DNA of 6,022 nt from Lichenicola sp964658455. GTDB taxonomy: Bacteria > Pseudomonadota > Alphaproteobacteria > Acetobacterales > Acetobacteraceae. Location: NCBI GenBank assembly GCA_964658455.1, contig CAZZZA010000161.1, positions 1-6,022 of the forward strand, in the 5' to 3' direction. Below, in pieces: positions 1-5,790 of the stretch. The notes below the pieces were generated by a model. That model saw nothing but the letters and a program-made list of their open reading frames with translations. It was not told the DNA's origin and did no database searches. How positions within the stretch are numbered: position 1 is the first letter of the stretch; the number at the start of each line of letters is the position of its first letter. The position numbers were made by a program, and so were the translations under genes.

Positions 1-83
1 GCCGCGCCGCCGGTCCGGGCCCGGCGGCGCCGCTCGGCGCGGCGGAGCAGGAGCGGCTCGCCGCCCTGCTGCGTGGCGGATGA
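1..83 (+). CDS. ccmH: CcmH/CycL C-terminus (cytochrome c maturation), partial
   Basis: Only the last 26 codons are present, read from base 3 to the TGA at 81-83; the 5' end lies outside the window. The visible tail ends in AAEQERLAALLRGG, which resembles the C-terminal stretch of CcmH/CycL proteins, where a PLSxxEQxRLxxLL-type helix follows the second half of the protein. CcmH is a membrane-anchored periplasmic component of System I cytochrome c maturation that helps keep the apocytochrome CXXCH thiols reduced and present them for haem ligation. The catalytic cysteines are not in view, so the call depends on this short tail and on the gene immediately downstream being ccmI, its usual partner. 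The stop overlaps the ccmI start (ATGA), which implies coupled translation. Alternative: the end of a CcmH-CcmI-like split protein; same pathway. Confidence 0.72.
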   Translation, partial: RAAGPGPAAPLGAAEQERLAALLRGG

Positions 84-832
84 GCGACGGCTTCGCCCCC
101 GCGCTGGTGCTGGCGCTGGAGATCCTGCTGCTCTGCGCCGCGGTGCTGCTGCCGTCGGTGCTGGCGCTGCGCGGCACGCCGCGGACCCGGGACCGCCGCA
201 CCCCGGCGCTGGCGCTGCACCGGGCGCAGCGCGAGGCGCTGGCGCGCGACCAGGCGGACGGGCTGCTGGAGCCGGGCGAGCATCTCGGCGCCCGGCTGGA
301 GATCGACCGCCGCCTGCTGGCCGCCGCCGACGCGGCTGAGGCGCCGGTGCGCAGCGCGAACCGGCTCGGCGCGGGCCGGCTGGCGCTGCTGCTGCTGCCG
401 ATCCCGCTGCTGGCGGCGGCGCTGTATGCGATCGGCGGCCACCCGGCGCTGCCGTCGCAGCCGCTGGCCAGCCGGATGGCGGAAACCGACGCCAGGCAGC
501 GCGAGGACGACCAGCTGATCGCGACGCTGCGCCAGGGCCTGACGCGCCTCGATCCCGCCACCCCCGAGGCCAGGCAGGGCTATCTGCTGCTCGGCCAGGC
601 CGAGGCCTCGCTGGGGCACTGGGCGGCGGCGGCGGCGGCATGGCGGCAGGCGCTGACCGGCGGCTTCGATGCGACGGTGGCGGTACAGGCGGCGGAGGCG
701 CAGTCGCGCGCCGATGGCCGGGTCAGCGCGCAGTCCGCGGCGCTGTTCCGCCAGGCGCTCGATACCGGCCCCAAGGATGCGCCCTGGCGGCAGCTGGCCG
801 AGCAGCGCATCGCACAGTCCGAGCCGCATTGA
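80..832 (+). CDS. ccmI: c-type cytochrome biogenesis protein CcmI
   Basis: A 250-residue inner-membrane protein of System I cytochrome c maturation; CcmI acts as an apocytochrome c chaperone, binding the C-terminus of the apoprotein through its periplasmic TPR region and delivering it to the CcmF/H ligation complex. The sequence shows a first hydrophobic helix at about residues 7-30. A cytoplasmic segment at about 45-82 follows (ALHRAQREALARD, then LEIDRRLLA), with the CcmI pattern of a charged helix ending in an E-I-x-RR-L-L motif. A second hydrophobic helix lies at about 100-119. After GHPALPSQPLASR there is an Ala-rich periplasmic part with TPR-like helices at about 165-192 and 203-228. 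The family recognition is good, although the C-terminal part is shorter than in gammaproteobacterial CcmI/CycH. The ATG at 80 overlaps the ccmH stop by 4 nt, with GGCGG directly before it, so initiation is probably coupled to ccmH translation. Confidence 0.88.
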   Translation: MSDGFAPALVLALEILLLCAAVLLPSVLALRGTPRTRDRRTPALALHRAQREALARDQADGLLEPGEHLGARLEIDRRLLAAADAAEAPVRSANRLGAGRLALLLLPIPLLAAALYAIGGHPALPSQPLASRMAETDARQREDDQLIATLRQGLTRLDPATPEARQGYLLLGQAEASLGHWAAAAAAWRQALTGGFDATVAVQAAEAQSRADGRVSAQSAALFRQALDTGPKDAPWRQLAEQRIAQSEPH

Positions 833-863
833 GGCCGGGGCCGGTCGTGCCTATCTGCGGAGC

Positions 864-1016
864 ATGACCGATGACAAGACCGAACCGACACCCCCCGCCG
901 AGCCCGCGACCATCGCCGAGGCGCAGCCCACCGAGCCGGAGATCGGCGGCCCCAAGGAAGCCAGGCCGACCCGCTACGGCGACTGGACCGTGAAGGGACG
1001 CTGCATCGATTTCTGA
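864..1016 (+). CDS. DUF1674 / SDHAF4-like succinate dehydrogenase assembly protein
   Basis: A 50-residue protein. The N-terminal half is low-complexity and rich in Pro, Glu and Thr. The C-terminal half carries the DUF1674 signature: EIGGPKEARPTRYGDW at 26-41, then KGRCIDF at the very C-terminus. In eukaryotes the homologue SDHAF4 (Sdh8) binds flavinylated SdhA and promotes its joining to SdhB; in alphaproteobacteria the role is assumed to be similar. Full family length is short, so this is a complete gene rather than a remnant. It starts 31 nt after the ccmI stop and is probably the last gene of the same transcript. The start is the only ATG in frame that precedes the conserved region without lying inside ccmI; the ribosome site is poor, with GGAG sitting almost against the ATG. 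No sdh genes are visible in the window. Confidence 0.85.
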   Translation: MTDDKTEPTPPAEPATIAEAQPTEPEIGGPKEARPTRYGDWTVKGRCIDF

Positions 1017-1025
1017 GGCTGCCGG

Positions 1026-1544
1026 CTAGATCCTGCCGCGCGCCAGATGCCGGTCCCAGACCGAGACCGTGCGCTTGAAGCGCGGCGGCCTGGGCTGGCA
1101 CGAGATCAGATACAGCCCGATCAGATAGACCAGGTTGGCGAGCGCGTTGAACTCCATCGCCAGCATCAGCACGTCCGGCGCGGTGAGCATGACCCAGACG
1201 CTGTAGGCGGCGAACGGGATCGCCAGCGGACGCAGCCCCTGCAGCATGAAGCGCAGCGGGTTGGCATGGCCGGGCCGCACCAGCGGCCGCATCCTGACGA
1301 TCGCGACATAGAAGAACGCGGCGAACACCCAGGTCAGCCCGTTCCAGATGATGCCGCCGACGCCGATCCGGCCGACCACGACCATCGCCACCAGGCAGGC
1401 GGCATCGAGCACCACCGCCCCGAGCTGCAGGCTCATGCCGATATCGAAGCCGGACGGCTTTTCCGGCAGCCGGTCGACCACCGGCTGGAACACGCGGTCC
1501 AGCAGCCACGCGTCGAACTGGTTGACCTTGTCGGCAGCGCTCAT
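1026..1544 (-). CDS. hypothetical four-helix membrane protein
   Basis: I do not recognise a named family. The 172-residue protein begins with a soluble stretch MSAADKVNQFDAWLLDRVFQ and continues to about residue 35 (PVVDRLPEKPSGFDIG). Four hydrophobic segments follow at about 37-58, 64-84, 103-122 and 127-148, and a basic C-terminal tail (PRPPRFKRTVSVWDRHLARGR). By the positive-inside rule, the Arg-rich loop at 84-99 and the C-terminal tail suggest a cytoplasmic C-terminus. The start at 1544 is preferred over upstream in-frame codons (for example the ATG at 1583) because GGCGGAAG lies 8-15 nt before it and the helix-forming N-terminus begins there; extension would add a Pro/Arg-rich tail and run back into the rpsA terminator. 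It lies downstream of rpsA on the same strand but is separated by a strong terminator, so it is probably expressed on its own. Its stop is 9 nt from the convergent DUF1674 stop. Confidence 0.75.
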   Translation of the reverse strand: MSAADKVNQFDAWLLDRVFQPVVDRLPEKPSGFDIGMSLQLGAVVLDAACLVAMVVVGRIGVGGIIWNGLTWVFAAFFYVAIVRMRPLVRPGHANPLRFMLQGLRPLAIPFAAYSVWVMLTAPDVLMLAMEFNALANLVYLIGLYLISCQPRPPRFKRTVSVWDRHLARGRI

Positions 1545-1638
1545 GGGTGCTGCTTCCGCCGGAACGCGCACCGGGTCAAGCATTGCCGCATCGCCGTCGC
1601 GGCGGGCCGGGGAAGGCAGCCGCCCGGAGCGGTGCTGT

Positions 1639-1674
1639 AAAGCAGAAAGGGCGGCGCCATCGCTGGCGCCGCCC
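1639..1674 (-). terminator. intrinsic terminator of rpsA
   Basis: A perfect 10-bp GC stem (arm GGGCGGCGCC at 1649-1658, arm GGCGCCGCCC at 1665-1674) encloses a 6-nt loop. On the minus strand it is followed by TTTCTGCTTT (1648 to 1639), a T-rich though interrupted tail. The stem begins 28 nt after the rpsA stop codon. There is no T tract on the plus strand side (CCCAT), so the element is directional and stops rpsA transcription before the downstream membrane-protein gene. Confidence 0.85.
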
Positions 1675-1701
1675 TCCCATATCAAGCCGGGAACCGAGCG
1701 G

Positions 1702-3423
1702 TTATTCCGGCAGGTTGGCGCTGCGGCGACGGATCGCCGCCGACAGGATGTCGCCCAGCGAGGCGCCGCTGTCGGACGAGCCGTACTCGTTGATCGCCGC
1801 CTTGTCCTCCTCGACCTCGCGACCCTTGATGGTCAGCGAGAGCTTGCGCGAGGCGCGATCGACCGACACCACCTTGGCGTCGACCTTCTCGCCGACCGCG
1901 AAGCGCTCGGGGCGCTGCTCGGCCTTGTCGCGCGCCAGCTCGGCGCGGCGGATGAAGCCGGTCAGCACCTCGTCGACCTTCACCTCGATGCCGTTGGCCT
2001 GGACCGCGGTGACGATGCAGGTCACGACCGCGCCCTTGTTGACGCGCGACAGCGTGTCGGCGGCCGGGTCGTCATGCAGCTGCTTGATGCCGAGCGAGAT
2101 GCGCTCCTTCTCGACATCGACGTCGAGCACCTTGGCCTGGATGACCTGGCCCTTCTCGAAATTGGCCATCGCCGCCTCGCCGGCCTCGTCCCACGACAGG
2201 TCGGACATGTGGACCATGCCGTCGATGTCGGCGGAGATGCCGATGAACAGGCCGAACTCGGTGATGTTGCGGATCTCGCCCTCGACCGTGGAGCCGACCT
2301 TGTGCTCCTCGGCGAACAGCTCCCACGGGTTGCGCTGCACCTGCTTCAGGCCCAGCGAGATGCGGCGCTTGGAGCTGTCCACGTCCAGCACCATCACGTC
2401 CACTTCCTGCGAGGTGGCGACGATCTTGCCCGGATGGACGTTCTTCTTGGTCCAGCTCATCTCGGAGACGTGCACCAGACCCTCGACGCCCGGCTCCAGC
2501 TCCACGAAGGCGCCGTAGTCGGTGATGTTGGTCACGCGGCCGCTGTAGCGGGCGCCCGGCGGATACTTGATCGCCACGCCTTCCCACGGATCGGCCTCGA
2601 GCTGCTTCATGCCCAGGCTGATGCGCTGCGTCTCCGAATTGAAGCGGATCACCTGCACGCGAACCTGCTGGCCGATCTGCAGCGCCTCGGACGGGTGGTT
2701 GATGCGCTTCCAGGCGATGTCGGTGACATGCAGCAGGCCATCGACGCCGCCGAGATCGACGAACGCGCCGTAGTCGGTGATGTTCTTGACCACGCCGTCG
2801 AGGATCATGCCTTCCTTCAGGCCCTGGATCAGCTCGGAACGCTGCTCCGCACGGGTCTCCTCCAGCACGGCGCGACGCGAGACGACGATGTTGCCGCGGG
2901 CGCGGTCCATCTTGAGGATCTGGAACGGCTGCGGGCTGCCCATCAGCGGGCCGACGTCGCGCACCGGGCGGATATCGACCTGGCTGCCGGGCAGGAACGC
3001 CATCGCGCCGCCGAGATCGACGGTGAAGCCGCCCTTGACGCGGCCATAGATGGTGCCCTGGACGCGCTGCTGCGCCTCGAACGCCTTTTCCAGGTTGGTC
3101 CAGGCCTCCTCGCGGCGCGCCTTCTCGCGCGACAGCACGATGGCGCCGTCACGGTCCTCGTAGCGCTCGACATAGAGTTCGATGACGTCGCCGGGCTTGA
3201 CCTCGTGGTCCATGCCGGGGACGCCGAATTCCTTGAGGGCGACGCGGCCCTCGCTCTTGAGGCCGACATCGACGATGGCGAACTCGTCGGTGAGGCGGAT
3301 CACCGTGCCGGTGACGACCGACCCGTCGAAGCCGACGTCGCGGCCGAGGGACTCGTCGAGAAGCGACGCGAAATCTTCGCCGCCGAAATGATCGGAGGCG
3401 TGGGAAACTGCGGCTGATGCCAT
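1702..3423 (-). CDS. rpsA: 30S ribosomal protein S1
   Basis: A 573-residue S1 protein, which binds mRNA on the small ribosomal subunit and helps unfold and place leaders for initiation. Six OB-fold S1 repeats are visible at about residues 34-100, 119-184, 205-274, 290-360, 377-447 and 463-533. Repeats 3 and 4 carry the canonical NITDYGAFV(D/E)L and (D/E)GL(L/V)HV(T/S) motifs, and repeats 3-5 end in RISLG(M/L/I)KQ. Repeats 1 and 2 are divergent, as is normal for the ribosome-binding part of S1; repeat 6 is also less typical. The length matches proteobacterial S1 (about 550-570). The start MASAAVSHAS at 3423 is chosen because it fits the usual N-terminus and has AGGA 12 nt upstream; an open-frame extension to a TTG at 3537 lacks both. 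It sits 211 nt after cmk, a widespread order, behind its own candidate promoter and leader hairpin, and ends at an intrinsic terminator. Confidence 0.97.
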   Translation of the reverse strand: MASAAVSHASDHFGGEDFASLLDESLGRDVGFDGSVVTGTVIRLTDEFAIVDVGLKSEGRVALKEFGVPGMDHEVKPGDVIELYVERYEDRDGAIVLSREKARREEAWTNLEKAFEAQQRVQGTIYGRVKGGFTVDLGGAMAFLPGSQVDIRPVRDVGPLMGSPQPFQILKMDRARGNIVVSRRAVLEETRAEQRSELIQGLKEGMILDGVVKNITDYGAFVDLGGVDGLLHVTDIAWKRINHPSEALQIGQQVRVQVIRFNSETQRISLGMKQLEADPWEGVAIKYPPGARYSGRVTNITDYGAFVELEPGVEGLVHVSEMSWTKKNVHPGKIVATSQEVDVMVLDVDSSKRRISLGLKQVQRNPWELFAEEHKVGSTVEGEIRNITEFGLFIGISADIDGMVHMSDLSWDEAGEAAMANFEKGQVIQAKVLDVDVEKERISLGIKQLHDDPAADTLSRVNKGAVVTCIVTAVQANGIEVKVDEVLTGFIRRAELARDKAEQRPERFAVGEKVDAKVVSVDRASRKLSLTIKGREVEEDKAAINEYGSSDSGASLGDILSAAIRRRSANLPE

Positions 3424-3447
3424 GTGGCGGGAGGTTCCTGTGTGCAA

Positions 3448-3470
3448 CACGGGATAGGGGACATCCCGTG
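3448..3470 (-). promoter_or_regulatory. rpsA leader hairpin upstream of the Shine-Dalgarno
   Basis: Arms CACGGGAT and ATCCCGTG form a perfect 8-bp stem with a 7-nt loop (GTCCCCT in the mRNA sense). The stem ends 8 nt before AGGA (3439-3436), the likely rpsA ribosome site. No T tract follows, so it is not a terminator. In E. coli the rpsA leader folds into hairpins that recruit S1 and allow S1 to repress its own translation; a similar role here is inference from position only. A second possible stem in the same leader pairs 3556-3562 with 3578-3584 (GGGCCGG/CCGGCCC, 15-nt loop), but GC-only stems arise easily by chance at this base composition. Confidence 0.5.
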
Positions 3471-3609
3471 GACGGTCTTGCGCCCTGCTTCCGTCGCCGG
3501 ATCGCAGCACGTCATGCCCGGGACGCGTCGGAGGCAAGATCAGCCTGGGCGTCGGGGGCCGGTTGACGACATGCGGGCCGGCCCTGGGAGGAGCGCGCCC
3601 GTGTGCCGG

Positions 3610-3638
3610 ACAAACACCCCGGGGCGCGGCGATGTCAA
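3610..3638 (-). promoter_or_regulatory. candidate rpsA promoter
   Basis: A perfect TTGACA -35 hexamer lies at 3638-3633 on the minus strand and overlaps the cmk stop codon (TGA, 3637-3635). At 17-bp spacing the -10 position reads GTTTGT (3615-3610), a poor match to TATAAT; 16- and 18-bp spacings are no better. Alphaproteobacterial vegetative promoters are often recognised mainly by the -35. If used, transcription would begin near 3603 and give a leader of about 180 nt containing the hairpin before rpsA. With no terminator seen after cmk, read-through from aroA-cmk is also possible. Confidence 0.42.
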
Positions 3639-4279
3639 GATGTTTCAGCGATCCTGGCCCGGACCGCGCTTAGCGCCTCGCGCAGCACCGCCTCGGCGTC
3701 GAGCTGGTCGCTGTCGATCCGGATCGCGTCGGCGGCCGGCTTCAGCGGCGCGCTGGCGCGGGCGGAATCGGCGGCGTCGCGCGCCAGCAGGTCGGCCTCG
3801 ACCCCGGCCAGCAGCGCCGGGTCCGCCGCGCCGTCGCCATGCAGCTGGCGGTAGCGGCGCTCGGCGCGGGCGCGGGCCGAGGCGGTGACGTAGAGCTTCA
3901 CCTGCGCGTCCGGGAAGATCACCGTGCCGATGTCGCGCCCGTCCAGCACCGCGCCGTGCTCGGCGCCGAAGCCGCGCTGGAAGGCGAGCAGCGCCACCCG
4001 CACCGCCGGCTGCGCCGCCACCGCGCTCGCCGCCCGGTCCACGGCGCGGGTGCGCAGGTCGGTGCGCCGCAGATCGTCCGGCCGCAGCGCCAGCGCCTCG
4101 GCCTCGCCGTCATCGACCGCCGGATCGCGCCCGGCATCGAGCATGCGCCGCCCGACCGCGCGATAGAGCAGCCCGGTATCGAGGTAGGGCAGCCCGAGCG
4201 ACGCGGCGAGCGCGCGCGCCAGCGTGCCCTTGCCGGCCGCCGCCGGGCCGTCGACGGCGACCACCAGCCGCCGGCTCAT
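3635..4279 (-). CDS. cmk: cytidylate kinase (CMP/dCMP kinase)
   Basis: A 214-residue cytoplasmic NMP kinase that transfers phosphate from ATP to CMP or dCMP, giving (d)CDP for RNA, DNA and CDP-linked lipid synthesis. The P-loop is GPAAAGKGT at residues 11-19. LDTGLLYR at 33-40 corresponds to the LDSGxxYR element lining the nucleotide site, with Thr in place of Ser. DGRDIGTVIFPDA at 113-125 is the CMP-contacting motif, and RDAADSARASAPLKPAADA at 167-185 is the RDxxDxxRxxxPLxPAxDA signature covering the LID and its following segment. The length is slightly under the E. coli enzyme (227), mostly through a shorter NMP-binding insert. The ATG at 4279 overlaps the aroA stop (ATGA), so it is translated from the aroA message, probably by coupling. 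The open frame extends far upstream inside aroA, but those codons are out of register with anything conserved. Confidence 0.96.
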   Translation of the reverse strand: MSRRLVVAVDGPAAAGKGTLARALAASLGLPYLDTGLLYRAVGRRMLDAGRDPAVDDGEAEALALRPDDLRRTDLRTRAVDRAASAVAAQPAVRVALLAFQRGFGAEHGAVLDGRDIGTVIFPDAQVKLYVTASARARAERRYRQLHGDGAADPALLAGVEADLLARDAADSARASAPLKPAADAIRIDSDQLDAEAVLREALSAVRARIAETS

Positions 4280-5634
4280 CCTGCCGGCCCGGCGAGACCG
4301 GCGCCGAGCCGGTCCAGCAGCGCCACGAAACCGGGAAAGCTGGTCTCGATGAAGCCGACATCGTCGATCGCCACCGGCCGCGCCGCGGCGAGCCCCAGCA
4401 CCACCGCGCTCATCGCCAGGCGATGGTCCATCATCGTCCTGACCGTGCCGCCGCCAAGCGTGCCGCCGGAGCCGGCGCCGCTCACCACCAGATCGTCGCC
4501 CTCGATCCGCACCCCGGCGCCGTTCGCCTGCAGCAGCGCCGCGGTGGCGGTCAGCCGGTCGCTCTCCTTGACCCGCAATTCGGCCAGGCCGCACAGCCTG
4601 CTCTCGCCGCTGGCGAACGCGGCGGCCACCGCCAGCACCGGATACTCGTCGATCATGCTCGGCGCCCGCTCCGGCGGCACCACGACGCCGCGCAATGCCC
4701 CGGCCCGCACCACCAAATCGCCGACCGGCTCGCCGCCCTCGGAGCGCCGGCGCGCCACCACGAGGTCGGCGCCCATCTCGGTCAGGGTGTCGAACAGGCC
4801 GGTGCGCAGCGGGTTCAGACCGACCGCCTCGATGGTGATCGCCGAGCCCGGCACCAGCAGCGCCGCCACCAGCGGGAACGCCGCCGAGGACGGGTCGGAA
4901 GGCACCACCACGTCCCGCGCCAGCAGCGTCGGCCGGCCGGCGAGACGGATGATCCGCCCCGCACCCGCCGTCTCGACCGACAGGTCGGCGCCGAAATGGC
5001 GCAGCATGTTCTCGCTATGGTCGCGGGTCGGCACCGGCTCCTCGATCACGCTCTGCCCGTCGGCGTTCAGCGCCGCCAGCAGCAGCGCCGATTTCACCTG
5101 CGCCGAGGCGACCTCCAGCCGCACCGACAGCGGACGCGGATCGGCGGTGCCGGCGATCGAGAGCGGCAGCCTGCCGCCGGCCCGGGCGCCGAACACCGCG
5201 CCGGTGCCAGCGAGCGGGCCGATCACCCGCTGCATCGGCCGGCGGCGCAGGCTGGCGTCGCCGGTCATCACCGAGTGGAAACCGTGGCTGGCGAGGATGC
5301 CGGTCAGCAGCCGCGCCGCGGTGCCGGAATTGCCCATGTCGAGCACGTCCTCCGGCTCCTGCAGCCGGCCGCGTCCGAGCCCGTGGACAACCCATCGCCC
5401 CCCCGGCTCGCGGACCACCGCCACACCGAGCGCGCGCATCGCGGCGGCAGTGCGCAGCACGTCCTCGCCCTCGAGCAGCCCGTCGATCGCCGTCTCGCCT
5501 ACCGCCAGGCCGGCGAACATCAGCGCGCGATGGCTGATCGACTTGTCGCCCGGCACGCGCACGCTGCCGGAGAGCGGGGCGGCCGCGGGGCGCACCACCA
5601 GGGGGCGGGGGATGGGATCTGAGGGCTGGGTCAT
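4276..5634 (-). CDS. aroA: 3-phosphoshikimate 1-carboxyvinyltransferase (EPSP synthase)
   Basis: A 452-residue enzyme of the shikimate pathway that joins PEP to shikimate 3-phosphate, giving EPSP and phosphate. Visible motifs in order are VPGDKSISHRA (27-37, Lys31 and Arg36), LDMGNSGTAARLL (98-110), RRPM (131-134), SAQVKS (177-182), RDHSENM (204-210), PSMIDEYP (325-332, catalytic-type Asp329), RVKESDR (354-360, Glu357) and DHRLAM (403-408). GDK, SAQxK and RxHxE together resemble the class II (CP4-like) enzymes, and the length is close to CP4 (455) rather than E. coli (427). However, the NPTR of CP4 is NPLR here (274-277), and the PEP-pocket position that is alanine in CP4 is glycine (Gly104). 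The ATG at 5634 is chosen over an in-frame TTG at 5643 because AAAGAG lies 10-15 nt upstream of the ATG but directly abuts the TTG. It is first of an aroA-cmk pair with a 4-nt overlap. Confidence 0.96.
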   Translation of the reverse strand: MTQPSDPIPRPLVVRPAAAPLSGSVRVPGDKSISHRALMFAGLAVGETAIDGLLEGEDVLRTAAAMRALGVAVVREPGGRWVVHGLGRGRLQEPEDVLDMGNSGTAARLLTGILASHGFHSVMTGDASLRRRPMQRVIGPLAGTGAVFGARAGGRLPLSIAGTADPRPLSVRLEVASAQVKSALLLAALNADGQSVIEEPVPTRDHSENMLRHFGADLSVETAGAGRIIRLAGRPTLLARDVVVPSDPSSAAFPLVAALLVPGSAITIEAVGLNPLRTGLFDTLTEMGADLVVARRRSEGGEPVGDLVVRAGALRGVVVPPERAPSMIDEYPVLAVAAAFASGESRLCGLAELRVKESDRLTATAALLQANGAGVRIEGDDLVVSGAGSGGTLGGGTVRTMMDHRLAMSAVVLGLAAARPVAIDDVGFIETSFPGFVALLDRLGAGLAGPAG

Positions 5635-5722
5635 GGCGGTCAACTCTTTGCTGGGTCCGCCGCCCCCTGGTCAATGGAGCGCCTTCGCCGATGCAAGGCG
5701 GGCGGTTCGCCGGCCGGCTCGT

Positions 5723-5751
5723 TTGACAGCCCGACGGCGAGATGGCATGGG
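5723..5751 (+). promoter_or_regulatory. candidate promoter of the FYDLN-family gene
   Basis: A perfect TTGACA lies at 5723-5728; at 17-bp spacing the -10 position reads CATGGG (5746-5751), a weak match to TATAAT. Transcription would start near 5758 and leave a leader of about 30 nt before the ATG at 5791. It is the best plus-strand hexamer in the 156-nt region between the divergent aroA and FYDLN genes. I see no equally good minus-strand promoter for aroA: a TTGACC at 5674-5669 pairs only with GCAAAG and would give an almost leaderless message. Confidence 0.42.
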
Positions 5752-5781
5752 GCCCGCCCTGCGACGCACACCTCACAATAC

Positions 5782-5785
5782 AGGG
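5782..5785 (+). promoter_or_regulatory. ribosome binding site of the FYDLN-family gene
   Basis: AGGG lies 5 nt before the ATG at 5791. It supports that start, as does the conserved MAKPELGTKR N-terminus that begins there. Confidence 0.6.
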
Positions 5786-5790
5786 TCACG

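Noticed and set aside
1574..1579. TTGACC on the minus strand as the -35 of a promoter for the membrane-protein gene.
   Set aside because: The -10 position would fall on GAAGCA over the ribosome site and leave almost no leader; no convincing -10 is present.
1348..3417. A 689-residue open frame on the plus strand, covering almost all of rpsA and part of the membrane-protein gene in antisense.
   Set aside because: It mirrors the codon structure of rpsA: GC-rich codons leave few stops on the opposite strand. The translation is dominated by Asp, His, Leu and Ala repeats with no family motif, while the minus strand encodes an unmistakable S1 protein.
3424..3537. N-terminal extension of S1 to a TTG at 3537.
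   Set aside because: The 38 extra residues are not S1-like, the TTG has no ribosome site, and the region holds the leader hairpin; the ATG at 3423 gives the typical N-terminus.
3540..3572. A 10-codon minus-strand leader peptide (MSSTGPRRPG) in the rpsA leader.
   Set aside because: No Shine-Dalgarno, no run of regulatory codons and no attenuator hairpin placed to respond to it; chance is sufficient.
3617..3624. CCCCGGGG followed on the minus strand by TGTTTG, as a possible cmk terminator.
   Set aside because: The palindrome has no loop and the tail is not a T tract, so it cannot form a usual intrinsic terminator.
5635..5790. A tRNA or small RNA between aroA and the FYDLN gene.
   Set aside because: I looked for a cloverleaf, a T-loop GTTCRANYC-like segment and a terminator; none is present. 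GGTTCGCCGG at 5703-5712 lacks matching stems.
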